From NCBI GenBank assembly GCA_900759385.1, contig CAAEUZ010000025.1, positions 1 to 45,331 of the forward strand: DNA of 45,331 bases, given 5' to 3'. Positions within the stretch are counted from its first letter, which is position 1. Every line of letters starts with the position of its first letter. The DNA is from an uncultured Oscillospiraceae bacterium (GTDB taxonomy: Bacteria > Bacillota > Clostridia > Oscillospirales > Oscillospiraceae). The notes beneath the pieces are model-generated. The model worked only from the letters and a program-made list of their open reading frames with translations. It was not told the origin of the DNA and made no database searches. Of this stretch, positions 24,195-32,425 are shown piece after piece. Both the position numbers and the translations under genes were made by a program.

Positions 24195-24880
24195 AACGCA
24201 TACTCATCATCGAGGACGACGACAGCATTGCCGCCATAGAGCGCGACTACCTCGTGCTCGCCGGCTTTGAGGTGGACATCGCGGCCACCGGCGGCGACGG
24301 CATAGCCATGGGCCGCTCAGGCCATTACGACCTCATACTGCTGGACCTCATGCTCCCCGGCGTGGACGGCTTCTCCGTCTGCCGCACCCTGCGCGGGACG
24401 CTGGACATACCCATCCTCATGGTCACCGCGCGCCAGGAGGACATAGACAAGATAAAGGGCCTGGGCATGGGCGCGGACGACTACATCACCAAGCCCTTCT
24501 CCCCCAACGTGCTCGTCGCGCGCATCAAGGCCAACCTGGCCCAGTACGACCGCCTCAAAAACTCCGGCTCCCGGGACAGGGCCCGGATAAGCCTGGGCAG
24601 CGTCACCCTGCACACCGATACCCGCCGCGTCTTCGTGGACGGTACGGAAGTCCCGCTCAAGAACAAGGAGTTCGAGCTGCTGTACTTCCTCATGTCCAAC
24701 GCGGACATAGTCTTCAGCCGCGAGGCGCTATACGAGCGCATCTGGGGCTATGACGCCCTCGGCGACAACGCGACGGTGGCCGTGCACATAAACCGACTGC
24801 GGGAAAAAATCGAGCGCGACCCCTCGAAGCCGCGGTACATCCAGACCGTCTGGGGCGCGGGATACCGGTTCAAGCCATAA
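24191..24880 (+). CDS. OmpR/PhoB-family response regulator
   Basis: A 229-residue regulator. The receiver domain (1-118) has the acidic pocket EDD (8-10), phospho-acceptor Asp in LILLDLMLPG (about 53), the conserved Thr/Ala VTAR (about 80) and Lys in ITKPFSP (about 102). The C-terminal winged helix (130-229) shows LKNKEFELLYFL and VHINRLREKIE, ending in the typical VWGAGYRF. It is co-translated with the histidine kinase and intact. Target genes are not evident; no phosphate- or metal-type site was recognised nearby. Confidence 0.93.
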   Translation: MKRILIIEDDDSIAAIERDYLVLAGFEVDIAATGGDGIAMGRSGHYDLILLDLMLPGVDGFSVCRTLRGTLDIPILMVTARQEDIDKIKGLGMGADDYITKPFSPNVLVARIKANLAQYDRLKNSGSRDRARISLGSVTLHTDTRRVFVDGTEVPLKNKEFELLYFLMSNADIVFSREALYERIWGYDALGDNATVAVHINRLREKIERDPSKPRYIQTVWGAGYRFKP

Positions 24881-24899
24881 CATCGGGGAGGTAATATTA

Positions 24900-25760
24900 A
24901 TGCTCTGGCTCTTCTTTGCCTTCGGCTCTGCACTGTTCGCGGGCCTGACGGCCGTTCTTGCCAAAATAGGGATAGAGAATGTCAACTCCACCCTGGCCAC
25001 CGCCGTGAGAACGGCGGTCGTGCTGGTTTTCTCCTGGCTGATGGTGTTTATCGTGGGCTCACAGGACGGCATCGGCAGCATATCCGCCCGTACGCTGCTC
25101 TTCCTCGTCCTCTCCGGGCTGGCGACGGGCGCCTCCTGGCTGTGCTACTTCCGCGCGCTGCAGCTGGGCGACGTGAACAAGGTCGCGCCCATAGACAAGT
25201 CCAGCACCGTGCTCACGATACTGCTGGCCTTCATCCTCCTCGGCGAACCGATCTCCCTGCCCCAGGTCGCAGGCGTGGTGTGCATCGGCGCCGGCACTCT
25301 CATGATGATAGCCAGGACGCAGGAAGGCGGCGCGGTGAAGAGCAGCCGCTGGCTCATTTACGCTCTCCTCTCCGCCGTCTTTGCCAGCCTGACCTCCATC
25401 TTCGGGAAGATAGGTGTCGAGGACGTGGAATCCAATCTCGGCACCGCCATACGCACCGCCGTGGTGCTGGTGATGGCCTGGCTCATGGTGTTCATCACCG
25501 GCGAGCAGAAGGGGATAAGGCTCATAAGCCGCCGCAGCTGGCTCTTCCTCATCCTCTCCGGGCTCGCCACCGGCGCATCGTGGCTCTGCTATTACCGCGC
25601 CCTCCAGGACGGCCCGGCCAGCGTCGTGGTGCCCATAGACAAGCTGAGCATACTGGTCACAATTATCTTCTCCGGCGTGGTCCTGAAGGAAAAGCTCACC
25701 CGCCGGGCGGCGGTCGGGCTGGTGCTCATACTCATCGGCACCGGCGCCATGCTGCTCTGA
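24900..25760 (+). CDS. EamA/DMT-family transporter made of two near-identical 5-TM halves
   Basis: A 286-residue integral membrane protein with ten predicted segments. Halves 1-140 and 148-286 are strikingly alike: LFLVLSGLATGASWLCYFRA against LFLILSGLATGASWLCYYRA, and AKIGIENVNS against GKIGVEDVES. Single EamA proteins of about 140 residues exist as free-standing genes, so this looks like a recent tandem fusion. Each unit has five segments, so the halves would be antiparallel in the membrane, the normal DMT arrangement. The substrate is unknown. A GGGGAGG site precedes the ATG. It follows the two-component genes by 19 bases. Confidence 0.85.
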   Translation: MLWLFFAFGSALFAGLTAVLAKIGIENVNSTLATAVRTAVVLVFSWLMVFIVGSQDGIGSISARTLLFLVLSGLATGASWLCYFRALQLGDVNKVAPIDKSSTVLTILLAFILLGEPISLPQVAGVVCIGAGTLMMIARTQEGGAVKSSRWLIYALLSAVFASLTSIFGKIGVEDVESNLGTAIRTAVVLVMAWLMVFITGEQKGIRLISRRSWLFLILSGLATGASWLCYYRALQDGPASVVVPIDKLSILVTIIFSGVVLKEKLTRRAAVGLVLILIGTGAMLL

Positions 25761-25780
25761 GCTGCGGAGGTGAACCCAAC

Positions 25781-27178
25781 ACGAACTCATACAGGAAACT
25801 CCTCTCCAACACGTTTCTCTTCTCCGTCAGCACCTTCGGCTCGAAAATACTGCTCTTCCTCCTCACCCCGTTTTACACCAGCATCCTCACTGACGCCGAG
25901 TACGGCGTGACGGATCTCATCATGCAGACCGGCAATGTGCTCATACCGATAGTTTCGCTGGGCATCACGAACGCCATACTCCGCTTCGACCTGGAGAAGG
26001 GCAGCGATGAAAAGGGCATATTCACCACCGGCCTGGCCGTAATCTGTGCCGGCGAAGTGCTGCTCGCGCTCTTTTATCCCCTGCTCAGGGACGTAGGGCT
26101 GATGGGCGACTATGCCGCACTGCTCATGCTCTACGTATTCGCGGCCAACCTGCACTCGCTCTTCGGCACCATGGCGCAGGCGCTGGGCCGGGTGCGCATC
26201 TACGCGGTCAGCGGCATTGTCTGCACCGTGCTGCTCGTCGCGTTCAACATCCTGCTGCTGTCCGTGTTCCGCATGGGCATCACCGGCTATATCCTCTCCA
26301 ACGTGATCGCCGACGCGCTTGCGGCGGTCTTCCTCTTCGCCGTGCTCAGGCTGTGGCGCTGCTTCCGCATGGCGTCCCTGAACCGCGGTCTCATAAGGAA
26401 CATGTTCCGCTACTGCCTGCCGCTCATCCCGGCCACGGTCTGCTCGTGGATCATCAACATCTCCGACCGCTACTTCATCAGCTACATGCTGGGCGCGGAC
26501 GTCTCCGGCCTTTACGCCGTGGCGAACAAGATATCCACCATCATGCTCATCATCTCCAACATCTTCACCTCCGCCTGGCAGCTCTCCGCCATGGACGGCC
26601 GGCCCCGGGCTGAGAAGGAGCGCTTTTTCTCCAATGTCTACTCGGTCTACGAGGCCGGGGCCCTAACCGGCGCGGCGGTGCTGATGGCGGCGTCGCGGCT
26701 TATCATGCGTTTTCTCGCCGCCCCGGACTACTTCTCTGCCTGGCACTATGCGCCCGTGCTCACCCTGGGCACCGCCCTGGGCTGTCTCGGCGCCTTCTTC
26801 GCCTCGGTGTACATGGTGGAAAAGCACAGCGCCGCCACGCTTGTGACCACCGCCGCCGGGGCGGTGCTTAACCTGGCCGGCAACGCGCTGCTGATCCCCG
26901 TCTGGGGCGCGATGGGCGCGGCCGTGTCCACGCTGGCCAGCTACGCCGTCATCCTCGCCGCCCGCGCCCTGCACTCCCGCAGGCTGCTGAAGGTGCGCAT
27001 CAGCCTCCCGCGCTTCCTGGCCGCCATGGCCATACTGGCGCTGGAGTGCTTCCTCGTCGAGTGGATGCACACCGCCGGTTCCATCCTCTGCTGCGCCGCC
27101 GTCGCGCTGCTTTACGCCGGCCCGCTGCTCAAGGCCCTGCGCAGCGGCGTGCGCGAGCTCTTCCCGCACAGCCCGTAA
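25781..27178 (+). CDS. Polysaccharide/lipid flippase (MATE-like Wzx family) with apparent ACG start
   Basis: A 465-residue membrane protein with 12-14 segments of the oligosaccharide flippase/PST family (SNTFLFSVSTFGSKILLFLL opening, ISDRYFISYMLGADVSGLYAVANK in the middle). Clostridial relatives typically start M-N-x-Y-K/R-K-L-L-S-N-T; here the frame reads ACG-AAC-TCA-TAC-AGG-AAA-CTC, with GGAGGTG (25766-25772) at normal spacing from the ACG. No ATG, GTG or TTG is available in frame nearby; the next ATG (25922) would remove the first membrane segments. It probably exports a glycolipid precursor for cell-surface polysaccharide. Either a rare ACG start or a single T-to-C change is indicated. 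Confidence 0.78.
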   Translation, partial: TNSYRKLLSNTFLFSVSTFGSKILLFLLTPFYTSILTDAEYGVTDLIMQTGNVLIPIVSLGITNAILRFDLEKGSDEKGIFTTGLAVICAGEVLLALFYPLLRDVGLMGDYAALLMLYVFAANLHSLFGTMAQALGRVRIYAVSGIVCTVLLVAFNILLLSVFRMGITGYILSNVIADALAAVFLFAVLRLWRCFRMASLNRGLIRNMFRYCLPLIPATVCSWIINISDRYFISYMLGADVSGLYAVANKISTIMLIISNIFTSAWQLSAMDGRPRAEKERFFSNVYSVYEAGALTGAAVLMAASRLIMRFLAAPDYFSAWHYAPVLTLGTALGCLGAFFASVYMVEKHSAATLVTTAAGAVLNLAGNALLIPVWGAMGAAVSTLASYAVILAARALHSRRLLKVRISLPRFLAAMAILALECFLVEWMHTAGSILCCAAVALLYAGPLLKALRSGVRELFPHSP

Positions 27179-27195
27179 CCTTCAAACGGCGCGCA

Positions 27196-27225
27196 AAGGC
27201 CGCCCGGATTATTCTGGGCGGCCTT
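27196..27225. terminator. Terminator between convergent flippase and mntP genes
   Basis: A 10-bp perfect stem AAGGCCGCCC / GGGCGGCCTT has a 10-base loop. It is moderately T-rich on the plus side and can serve both strands. Confidence 0.7.
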
Positions 27226-27251
27226 CCTGCCTTCTCTTATTTGGTTCCCGC

Positions 27252-27836
27252 TCACAGCCAGCTGGTGATAAATATCTCCAGGCCGATAAAAATCAGTATC
27301 GCCCCGCCGAAGATCCCCGCCTTGCCCGCCAGCTTCGTACCGGCCTTCCTGCCTATCAGGAGCCCGGCAAAGCAGATGACGAAGGTCACCGCCCCGATCA
27401 GGATACATGCCAGCAGGGCCTCGGCCAGCGTGTACTCGGCGATGGTAAAGCCCACGGATAGCGCGTCTATGGAGGTGGCCACGCCCTGTACCAGCAGGCC
27501 TGCAAGCCCCACCGCCGGCTTTTCCTGCCCGGAGTCCCTGTCCCTGAGACATTCACAGATCATTTTGCCGCCTATGAAGCACAGCAAAATAAGCGCGATC
27601 CACGGTATGAACTTCTCAAAGGCCCGGAAGTGCTGCGCCACGGTGGAAACGCAGACCCAGCCTATCATGGGCATGGCGAACTGAAAAGCGGCAAATATGA
27701 ACGCCACTCCGCACGTCCTGCCCTTCCCCATGCCCGGCTCGTTGAGCCCGTTGGCCAGGGACACCGAGAAGGCGTCCATGGCGAGCCCAGCCCCGAGCAG
27801 AATACTGTTGAAGAAAAAAGCGAATCCCAGCTCCAT
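27252..27836 (-). CDS. MntP-like manganese efflux pump
   Basis: A 194-residue membrane protein with six hydrophobic segments and the duplicated MntP signature: AMDAFSVSLANGL near 18-30 and ATSIDALSVGFTIAEY near 119-134, each carrying the conserved acidic Asp. MntP exports Mn(II) and protects against manganese overload. ATG 27836 follows GGAGGG; a longer in-frame start at 27881 would lie in the terminator stem and is rejected. Transcription begins at a consensus promoter and passes a yybP-ykoY riboswitch and terminator, so expression should rise when manganese is high. Confidence 0.92.
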   Translation of the reverse strand: MELGFAFFFNSILLGAGLAMDAFSVSLANGLNEPGMGKGRTCGVAFIFAAFQFAMPMIGWVCVSTVAQHFRAFEKFIPWIALILLCFIGGKMICECLRDRDSGQEKPAVGLAGLLVQGVATSIDALSVGFTIAEYTLAEALLACILIGAVTFVICFAGLLIGRKAGTKLAGKAGIFGGAILIFIGLEIFITSWL

Positions 27837-27851
27837 TTTTTGTCCCTCCGT

Positions 27852-27885
27852 AAAAAAATCCAGGTGCGGCTGCAACCACACCTGG
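27852..27885 (-). terminator. Riboswitch-controlled terminator ahead of mntP
   Basis: On the minus strand CCAGGTG...CACCTGG forms a stem with a 12-base inner segment followed by TTTTTTT. It lies between the riboswitch aptamer and the mntP ribosome site, as expected for transcriptional attenuation. Confidence 0.85.
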
Positions 27886-27900
27886 CGTCAGGACAAAAAA

Positions 27901-28020
27901 GAGAGACTCCATGTATGGCTCACCTTGGCATACATGAGTCTCGCAAATTAAAACAAGCCAGACCGTAAGGCCAGTATGTTGACTTGTCACGTTGTAAAAC
28001 GCTTGCTACTCCCTCACATT
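27901..28020 (-). ncRNA. yybP-ykoY manganese riboswitch
   Basis: On the minus strand the leader begins with the conserved GGGAGTAGC at about 28009-28017. It continues with GTCAACATACTGGCC and a second conserved block GCGAGACTCATGTATG, closing with CATACATGGAGTCTC at 27901-27921. These are the hallmark loops of the yybP-ykoY Mn(II) aptamer. It precedes mntP, the most common gene under this class in Firmicutes. Confidence 0.88.
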
Positions 28021-28028
28021 TGACAAAG

Positions 28029-28057
28029 TTTATAACACAAGTATCTGATTTTGTCAA
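28029..28057 (-). promoter_or_regulatory. Promoter of the riboswitch-mntP transcript
   Basis: On the minus strand a perfect -35 TTGACA (28052-28057), a 17-bp spacer and -10 TATAAA (28029-28034) put the start about 7 bases before the aptamer. Confidence 0.85.
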
Positions 28058-28093
28058 TACCTGTTGAAAAAAGACGCCGCCAGACAAAGAGGC

Positions 28094-28120
28094 AGCCCCG
28101 GCGGATATGCCGCCGGGGCT
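28094..28120 (-). terminator. Terminator of the FtsX/ABC operon
   Basis: An 11-bp perfect stem AGCCCCGGCGG / CCGCCGGGGCT has a 5-base loop and lies 21 bases after the permease stop on the minus strand. Confidence 0.75.
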
Positions 28121-28141
28121 TTCAGCTTTCATATATCCGCC

Positions 28142-30559
28142 TCACTCCACCGCCTTGAGCGATTCCGCCATCTTTATCTTCGCCACGCGGCGGCGCATGA
28201 AGATGTTGACCACAAGGGCGAAGCAGACGGTGAATACGAACGCCAAAACAAAACTCAGCGGGCTGATGCGCACGTCAAAGGCGATGGAGTCGATGACTAT
28301 CATGCCCATGACCATGCGGTGGAACACCACGCCCAGCGGCAGTCCGAGCAGGCCCGCCGCCACGCTCAAAACCACGTTTTCGCGCAGAATATAGCTGTTC
28401 GTCTCGCCCGGGCGGAAACCGAGCACCTCCACCGTGGCCACCTCCCGGCTGCGCTCGGCCAGGTTGATGTTCGTGAGGTTGAAGATGACGATAAAGGCCA
28501 GGGCTCCGGAGAAGCCCACTATGAGCCAGATGATATAGTTGAGGCAGGAGAGCGCGCTGTTCACGCTGTCCCGGGTGGTGCTCAGGCGGGTAACTCCGTC
28601 TATGCCCTCGAGGCCGGTCAGGGTCCGGGCCAGGGCCTCCTCGTCCCCGCCGGTCTTGAGCAGGGCCGTGTTGGGCGCCCACTCACCGTAGGTCGCGGCG
28701 GAGACTATGACGTAATTTCCCAAGTAGTTGTCAAATACTCCGCTGATGGTGACGGTGAGCGTACTGCCGTCCGTGTTCCGCAGCGTAAGGCTGTCGTCAA
28801 CGCCCAGTCCCAGCCGCTCCGCCATGGCACTGCTCACCACGGCCTGGCCTGCGCCGGGGAAAGCCACACCCTCCCCGCCGGAGCCAAGCTGCCAGTACCC
28901 GTCCATGCCCTCCGCGTCCTCAAATACGTAGAGGCTGACGGAGCCCGGCGCGTCCGCGGCGTCAACGTCCACGCTGTGCACGGCGGCCAGTGTGACCCCC
29001 GCCACGCCGTCAAGACCCGCAAGCCTGTCTCTTATCTCGCCGCCGTCGCCGGTGAATCCGGCCTCCACGCCGTAGGTCTGCACATTTTCGTATTGCAGCG
29101 AGCCCGTGTCTATCATGGAGTCGCGCACGCCGAAGCCGGTGACCAGCAGGGCCGTGCAGCAGCTGATGCCCACCAGCATCATGACCAGGCGCTTCTTGTA
29201 GCGGAACATATTGCGCAGCGTGACCTTCTGCAGGAAAGTAAGCCTCCGCCACAGCGGCGTGATGCGCTCCAGGAAGATGCGCTTTCCCTTCCTGGCCGCG
29301 CGCGGGCGCAGCAGCCCGGCCGGCACGCCGGCCAGCTCTCTCCGGCAGGAGATGAGCGTGGCGCCCAGGATGAACGCCAGCGCCGCCAGGAGCGTCGCCG
29401 CCGCCAGCGTGGGGCTGAACACGTAGGTTATGGGCGCAAAGTCATAGATTGAGCTGTAGGCGTACCAGAACACCCTGGGCAGAGCCCAGGTGCCGAGGAA
29501 AAATCCGGCCGCCCAGCCGATCACCGCGGCGCTCAGGGCATAGAGCAGGTATTTGGCGCTGACGGCGGCGTCGCTGTACCCAAGCGCCTTGAGCACGCCT
29601 ATTTGCGTGCGCTCCTCGTCCACCATGCGCGTCATGGTCGTGATGCACACCAGCATGGCTATGAGGATGAAGAAGAAGGGGAAGATATTTGCGATGCCGC
29701 TTATGATGGAGGTGTCGCTCTCGAAGCTGACGTATCCGGCGTTCTCGCCGCGCGTGAGCACATAGATCTGAGGTTCGCTCAGCCCCGCGGCTGCGGCCGT
29801 GTCCGCCGTGAGCCCGTTCTGGCTGAGCAGGCTGCTGTAGCGCTCGTTTGCGAGCCGCGTGCACAGCGCGGAAACCTCGTCCTCATATTGCGAGATGAGC
29901 GCGTCGTACTCGTCGCTCCAGGCCGCCGCCGTCTCGCTGAGCGTGAGCTGCACCTCTGTGTACGCATCGCTGGTGAAGCACTCGGGCAGCAGGTAGACGA
30001 AGCCCGTCAGCGAACCGCTGCCTATGTCCGTCGTACCGCGGTCGGTGCCCAGATACATGGGCGAGTCCGCCAGGCCGACGATGGTGTACTCCGTGCGCAT
30101 GAGGCCGTCGGAGCTCTCGACGGTTATGGCCGTGCCGATGTCGCTCTCGGTAAAGCGCTCGTCGTCGGCGAGGCACTCGTCCGCGCTCTGCGGCAGGCGC
30201 CCGGCGGTGAGCGACGGCGTGCTCACGCTCCCGGGCAGGCTCATGAAATGGTACGGCGCGCTCACGCCGCCGTGCGCGGCTATGGCGTCGAGACTCTTCA
30301 CGCCCTCGGCGGAGGATACAAAGTCCAGCGCGGCGAACTCCTCCACGTCGCTGTCCGTGAAGCCCAGCGTGGACATTACCCGGTAGTCGTAGAAGTTCTG
30401 CTCACTCAGGTAGTTGTCCGCCGTGTCGGCCATGGCCGTGCGCGTTATTTTCAGCCCGGAGAAGAAGCCGACGCTCAGCAGTACAATCAAAAGGAGCGCC
30501 AGGTACCGTCCGGGAAAGGCCCGGACGGCACGGCGCGTCAGTTTTGCCGCGGTTTTCAT
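28142..30559 (-). CDS. FtsX-like ABC transporter permease (MacB/LolE-like)
   Basis: An 805-residue permease. It has an N-terminal membrane segment (about 19-38) followed by a large extracytoplasmic domain, a first FtsX block of three segments (about 290-410), a further membrane segment near 460, a second extracytoplasmic domain, and a C-terminal FtsX block with three segments (about 675-800). The first FtsX block contains the typical DEERTQIGVLKALGYSDAAV coupling helix, and the second ERSREVATVEVLGFRPGET. Such permeases drive mechanotransmission or export of lipids, lipoproteins or peptides. The start lies 4 bases after the ATPase stop, so the two genes form one unit. Confidence 0.9.
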   Translation of the reverse strand: MKTAAKLTRRAVRAFPGRYLALLLIVLLSVGFFSGLKITRTAMADTADNYLSEQNFYDYRVMSTLGFTDSDVEEFAALDFVSSAEGVKSLDAIAAHGGVSAPYHFMSLPGSVSTPSLTAGRLPQSADECLADDERFTESDIGTAITVESSDGLMRTEYTIVGLADSPMYLGTDRGTTDIGSGSLTGFVYLLPECFTSDAYTEVQLTLSETAAAWSDEYDALISQYEDEVSALCTRLANERYSSLLSQNGLTADTAAAAGLSEPQIYVLTRGENAGYVSFESDTSIISGIANIFPFFFILIAMLVCITTMTRMVDEERTQIGVLKALGYSDAAVSAKYLLYALSAAVIGWAAGFFLGTWALPRVFWYAYSSIYDFAPITYVFSPTLAAATLLAALAFILGATLISCRRELAGVPAGLLRPRAARKGKRIFLERITPLWRRLTFLQKVTLRNMFRYKKRLVMMLVGISCCTALLVTGFGVRDSMIDTGSLQYENVQTYGVEAGFTGDGGEIRDRLAGLDGVAGVTLAAVHSVDVDAADAPGSVSLYVFEDAEGMDGYWQLGSGGEGVAFPGAGQAVVSSAMAERLGLGVDDSLTLRNTDGSTLTVTISGVFDNYLGNYVIVSAATYGEWAPNTALLKTGGDEEALARTLTGLEGIDGVTRLSTTRDSVNSALSCLNYIIWLIVGFSGALAFIVIFNLTNINLAERSREVATVEVLGFRPGETNSYILRENVVLSVAAGLLGLPLGVVFHRMVMGMIVIDSIAFDVRISPLSFVLAFVFTVCFALVVNIFMRRRVAKIKMAESLKAVE

Positions 30560-30563
30560 GCGC

Positions 30564-31271
30564 TCACCACTCTATGTCGTCAACCGGTATGACGTCCTCG
30601 TTTATCTCGTTGGAGACGATCCTTCCGCTGCGGATGCGGATTATGCGGTCCGCCATTGGCGCTATGGCCTGGTTGTGGGTGATGATTATGACCGTCATGC
30701 CGCGGCTGCGGCTGAGCTCGTAGAGCATCTTTAAAACAGCCTTGCCGGTGGCGTAGTCGAGCGCGCCGGTGGGCTCGTCGCAGAGCAGCAATCGCGGGTT
30801 CTTGGCCAGCGCGCGGGCTATGGCCACGCGCTGCTGCTCGCCGCCGGAGAGCTGGGCGGGGAAGTTGTTCTCGCGCTCGGCGAGCCCCACCATGCCCACG
30901 GCCTCCCCGGCGGGGATGGGGTCGGGGCAGAGCTGGGCCGCTATCTCCACGTTCTCCAGCGCGGTCAGGCTGGGGATGAGGTTATAAAACTGGAAAACGA
31001 AGCCCACGTCGCGGCGGCGGTACTCCACCAGCTCGCGCCTGGTGAGCGCGGATATCTCGCGCCCGTCGAACTCGATGGTCCCGCTGGTGACGGAGTCCAT
31101 GCCGCCCAGCATGTTCAGCAGCGTGGTCTTGCCCGCGCCGGAGGAGCCCAGCAGGACGCAGAACTCGCCGCGGTCTATGCCGAAGCTCACGCCGCACAGG
31201 GCGTCCACACGCGACTGCCCGCTGCCGTAAGTCTTGGTGACGTTTTCAAATTCTATGTAGTGTGCAGACAT
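30564..31271 (-). CDS. ABC transporter ATP-binding protein (MacB/LolD-like)
   Basis: A 235-residue ATPase with Walker A GSSGAGKTT (38-46), Q-loop FVFQFYNL (about 88), signature LSGGEQQR (about 141) and Walker B LLLCDEPTGALD (about 159), then the H-loop ITHNQ. The DEPTGALD form and the FtsX partner place it in the MacB/LolD group, which powers FtsX permeases. AGGAGGGA precedes the ATG at normal spacing, and a 33-residue membrane peptide is encoded just upstream. Confidence 0.94.
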   Translation of the reverse strand: MSAHYIEFENVTKTYGSGQSRVDALCGVSFGIDRGEFCVLLGSSGAGKTTLLNMLGGMDSVTSGTIEFDGREISALTRRELVEYRRRDVGFVFQFYNLIPSLTALENVEIAAQLCPDPIPAGEAVGMVGLAERENNFPAQLSGGEQQRVAIARALAKNPRLLLCDEPTGALDYATGKAVLKMLYELSRSRGMTVIIITHNQAIAPMADRIIRIRSGRIVSNEINEDVIPVDDIEW

Positions 31272-31287
31272 CGTTTATCCCTCCTGT

Positions 31288-31389
31288 CTACCGGAAAAGC
31301 AATACCAGGGCCGCGGCCAGCAGGACCGCCCCCACCGCGCATATGGGTGCGACAAGCTTCATAACCTGATTCATAAACTCATAATTCAT
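31288..31389 (-). CDS. 33-residue single-TM peptide ahead of the ABC genes
   Basis: This small frame (MNYEFMNQVMKLVAPICAVG opening, then an Ala/Leu/Val membrane segment and FR at the end) has a very good ribosome site (GGAGGAGAA) and stops 16 bases before the ATPase start. Length, membrane segment and position suggest an accessory subunit or leader peptide of the MacB-like transporter. I know no named family. Confidence 0.6.
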   Translation of the reverse strand: MNYEFMNQVMKLVAPICAVGAVLLAAALVLLFR

Positions 31390-31475
31390 GTCTTCTCCTC
31401 CGCCTTCGGCTCCGTATTTCTCTCTGTCCCGCGGCCGGCAGCCTTTTTCCCTGCAGTGTAAGTTTACCGCGGGAG

Positions 31476-31494
31476 TATTAGCAGGCTGCTAATA
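31476..31494. promoter_or_regulatory. 19-bp perfect palindrome upstream of the ABC operon
   Basis: TATTAGCAG-G-CTGCTAATA is a perfect inverted repeat about 90 bases before the 33-residue peptide on the minus strand. It lies in a longer AT-rich zone (31476-31545) in which GGGAGT (31471-31476) and ACTCCC (31515-31520) also pair. It looks like an operator; no regulator is encoded beside it. Nothing else was seen between 31390 and 31547. Confidence 0.55.
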
Positions 31495-31547
31495 AATTAT
31501 TTACCAGTTGTAAAACTCCCGTTGCCATTTTTTGAACTCTTAATATT

Positions 31548-32237
31548 TCAGGTAAAGCTCCAGTTCGGGAAGAGCCTCGCCATGGTCTCGTCCCCGTAAT
31601 GCTCGTCCAGCCACTGTGCCGCAGCGCCGCCGGCGGGGGCGCCGTCACGGCAGCGCCAGCGGCAGAGGGCGGCGCCGGTCACGGCGAGGTTGGCCGCCAT
31701 GAACACGGTCAGCACGAGGCAGGCAATGCGTGAGCCGCGCCCGCGGAGCTTCCCCAGCGCGCGGCGCACCAGCGGGAAGGCCAGGCGTATGAAGACTATG
31801 CCCAGCACGCCCCACATGAGCGCCATTTTCAGGCTGACGCGCCCGCCCAGATTCAGCAGATGCCCGCTGTAGTCCCAGGACACGCTGCCGAAGCACAGCT
31901 CCTGAAAGAGGCTGCCGAAGAACTCCACCGCGGCTCCCGACGCGGAGAAGGCCGCGAACTGAACGGGCAGGCTTTTCTCCCTCAGCAGGCCGGACAGGAG
32001 GCAGACAGCCACCGCACCGATGCCGTAGATGATGCAAAACGGCCCCCAGACCGTGGCCGTGTGGCTCTCCCAGCGCCCGTCGGTGATAACGCACCAGAGC
32101 CCTTCAAGCACAAAGCCCGCCACGCTGCCGAACATGAAGAGCCAGAACAGCGTGGCGTAATCCGCCCTGAAGTCCCCTGCCCCTTTCCCGCTTTGCGCGC
32201 CGCGCGGCGGATAGTACGTGATGATATCGGCGTCCAT
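31548..32237 (-). CDS. Putative ABC-transporter type IV membrane protein (DUF1113-like)
   Basis: A 229-residue protein starting at ATG 32237 with AAAGGGAG upstream; an earlier in-frame ATG at 32285 lacks a site. Five or six hydrophobic segments run from about 32 to 190, with the family pattern LFMFGSVAGFVLEGLWC followed by VWGPFCIIYGIG and a later WDYSGHLLNLGGRVSL. This matches the putative ABC-transporter type IV family common in Clostridia. The function is unknown. It is not clearly in one operon with the MacB-like genes downstream. Confidence 0.78.
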   Translation of the reverse strand: MDADIITYYPPRGAQSGKGAGDFRADYATLFWLFMFGSVAGFVLEGLWCVITDGRWESHTATVWGPFCIIYGIGAVAVCLLSGLLREKSLPVQFAAFSASGAAVEFFGSLFQELCFGSVSWDYSGHLLNLGGRVSLKMALMWGVLGIVFIRLAFPLVRRALGKLRGRGSRIACLVLTVFMAANLAVTGAALCRWRCRDGAPAGGAAAQWLDEHYGDETMARLFPNWSFT

Positions 32238-32359
32238 GTTTCTGCGCTCCCTTTCAGCAATTTCTGAGCGTAATCTACGCCGCATCTGTTTAGCGATTGC
32301 TTGCGGGATGTTAGCGGATTATTAAAAAGCCGCCCGCGCTGCACGCGCCCGCTTTGCTC

Positions 32360-32388
32360 TTGTGCGCTTCTGCGCATCGGCGTATAAT
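32360..32388 (+). promoter_or_regulatory. Promoter of pepT
   Basis: TTGTGC (32360-32365), a 17-bp spacer and a perfect TATAAT (32383-32388), 38 bases before the pepT start. Confidence 0.75.
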
Positions 32389-32425
32389 CTTAATGCCCGA
32401 ATTTGATGTAAAGGACGGTAACAGC

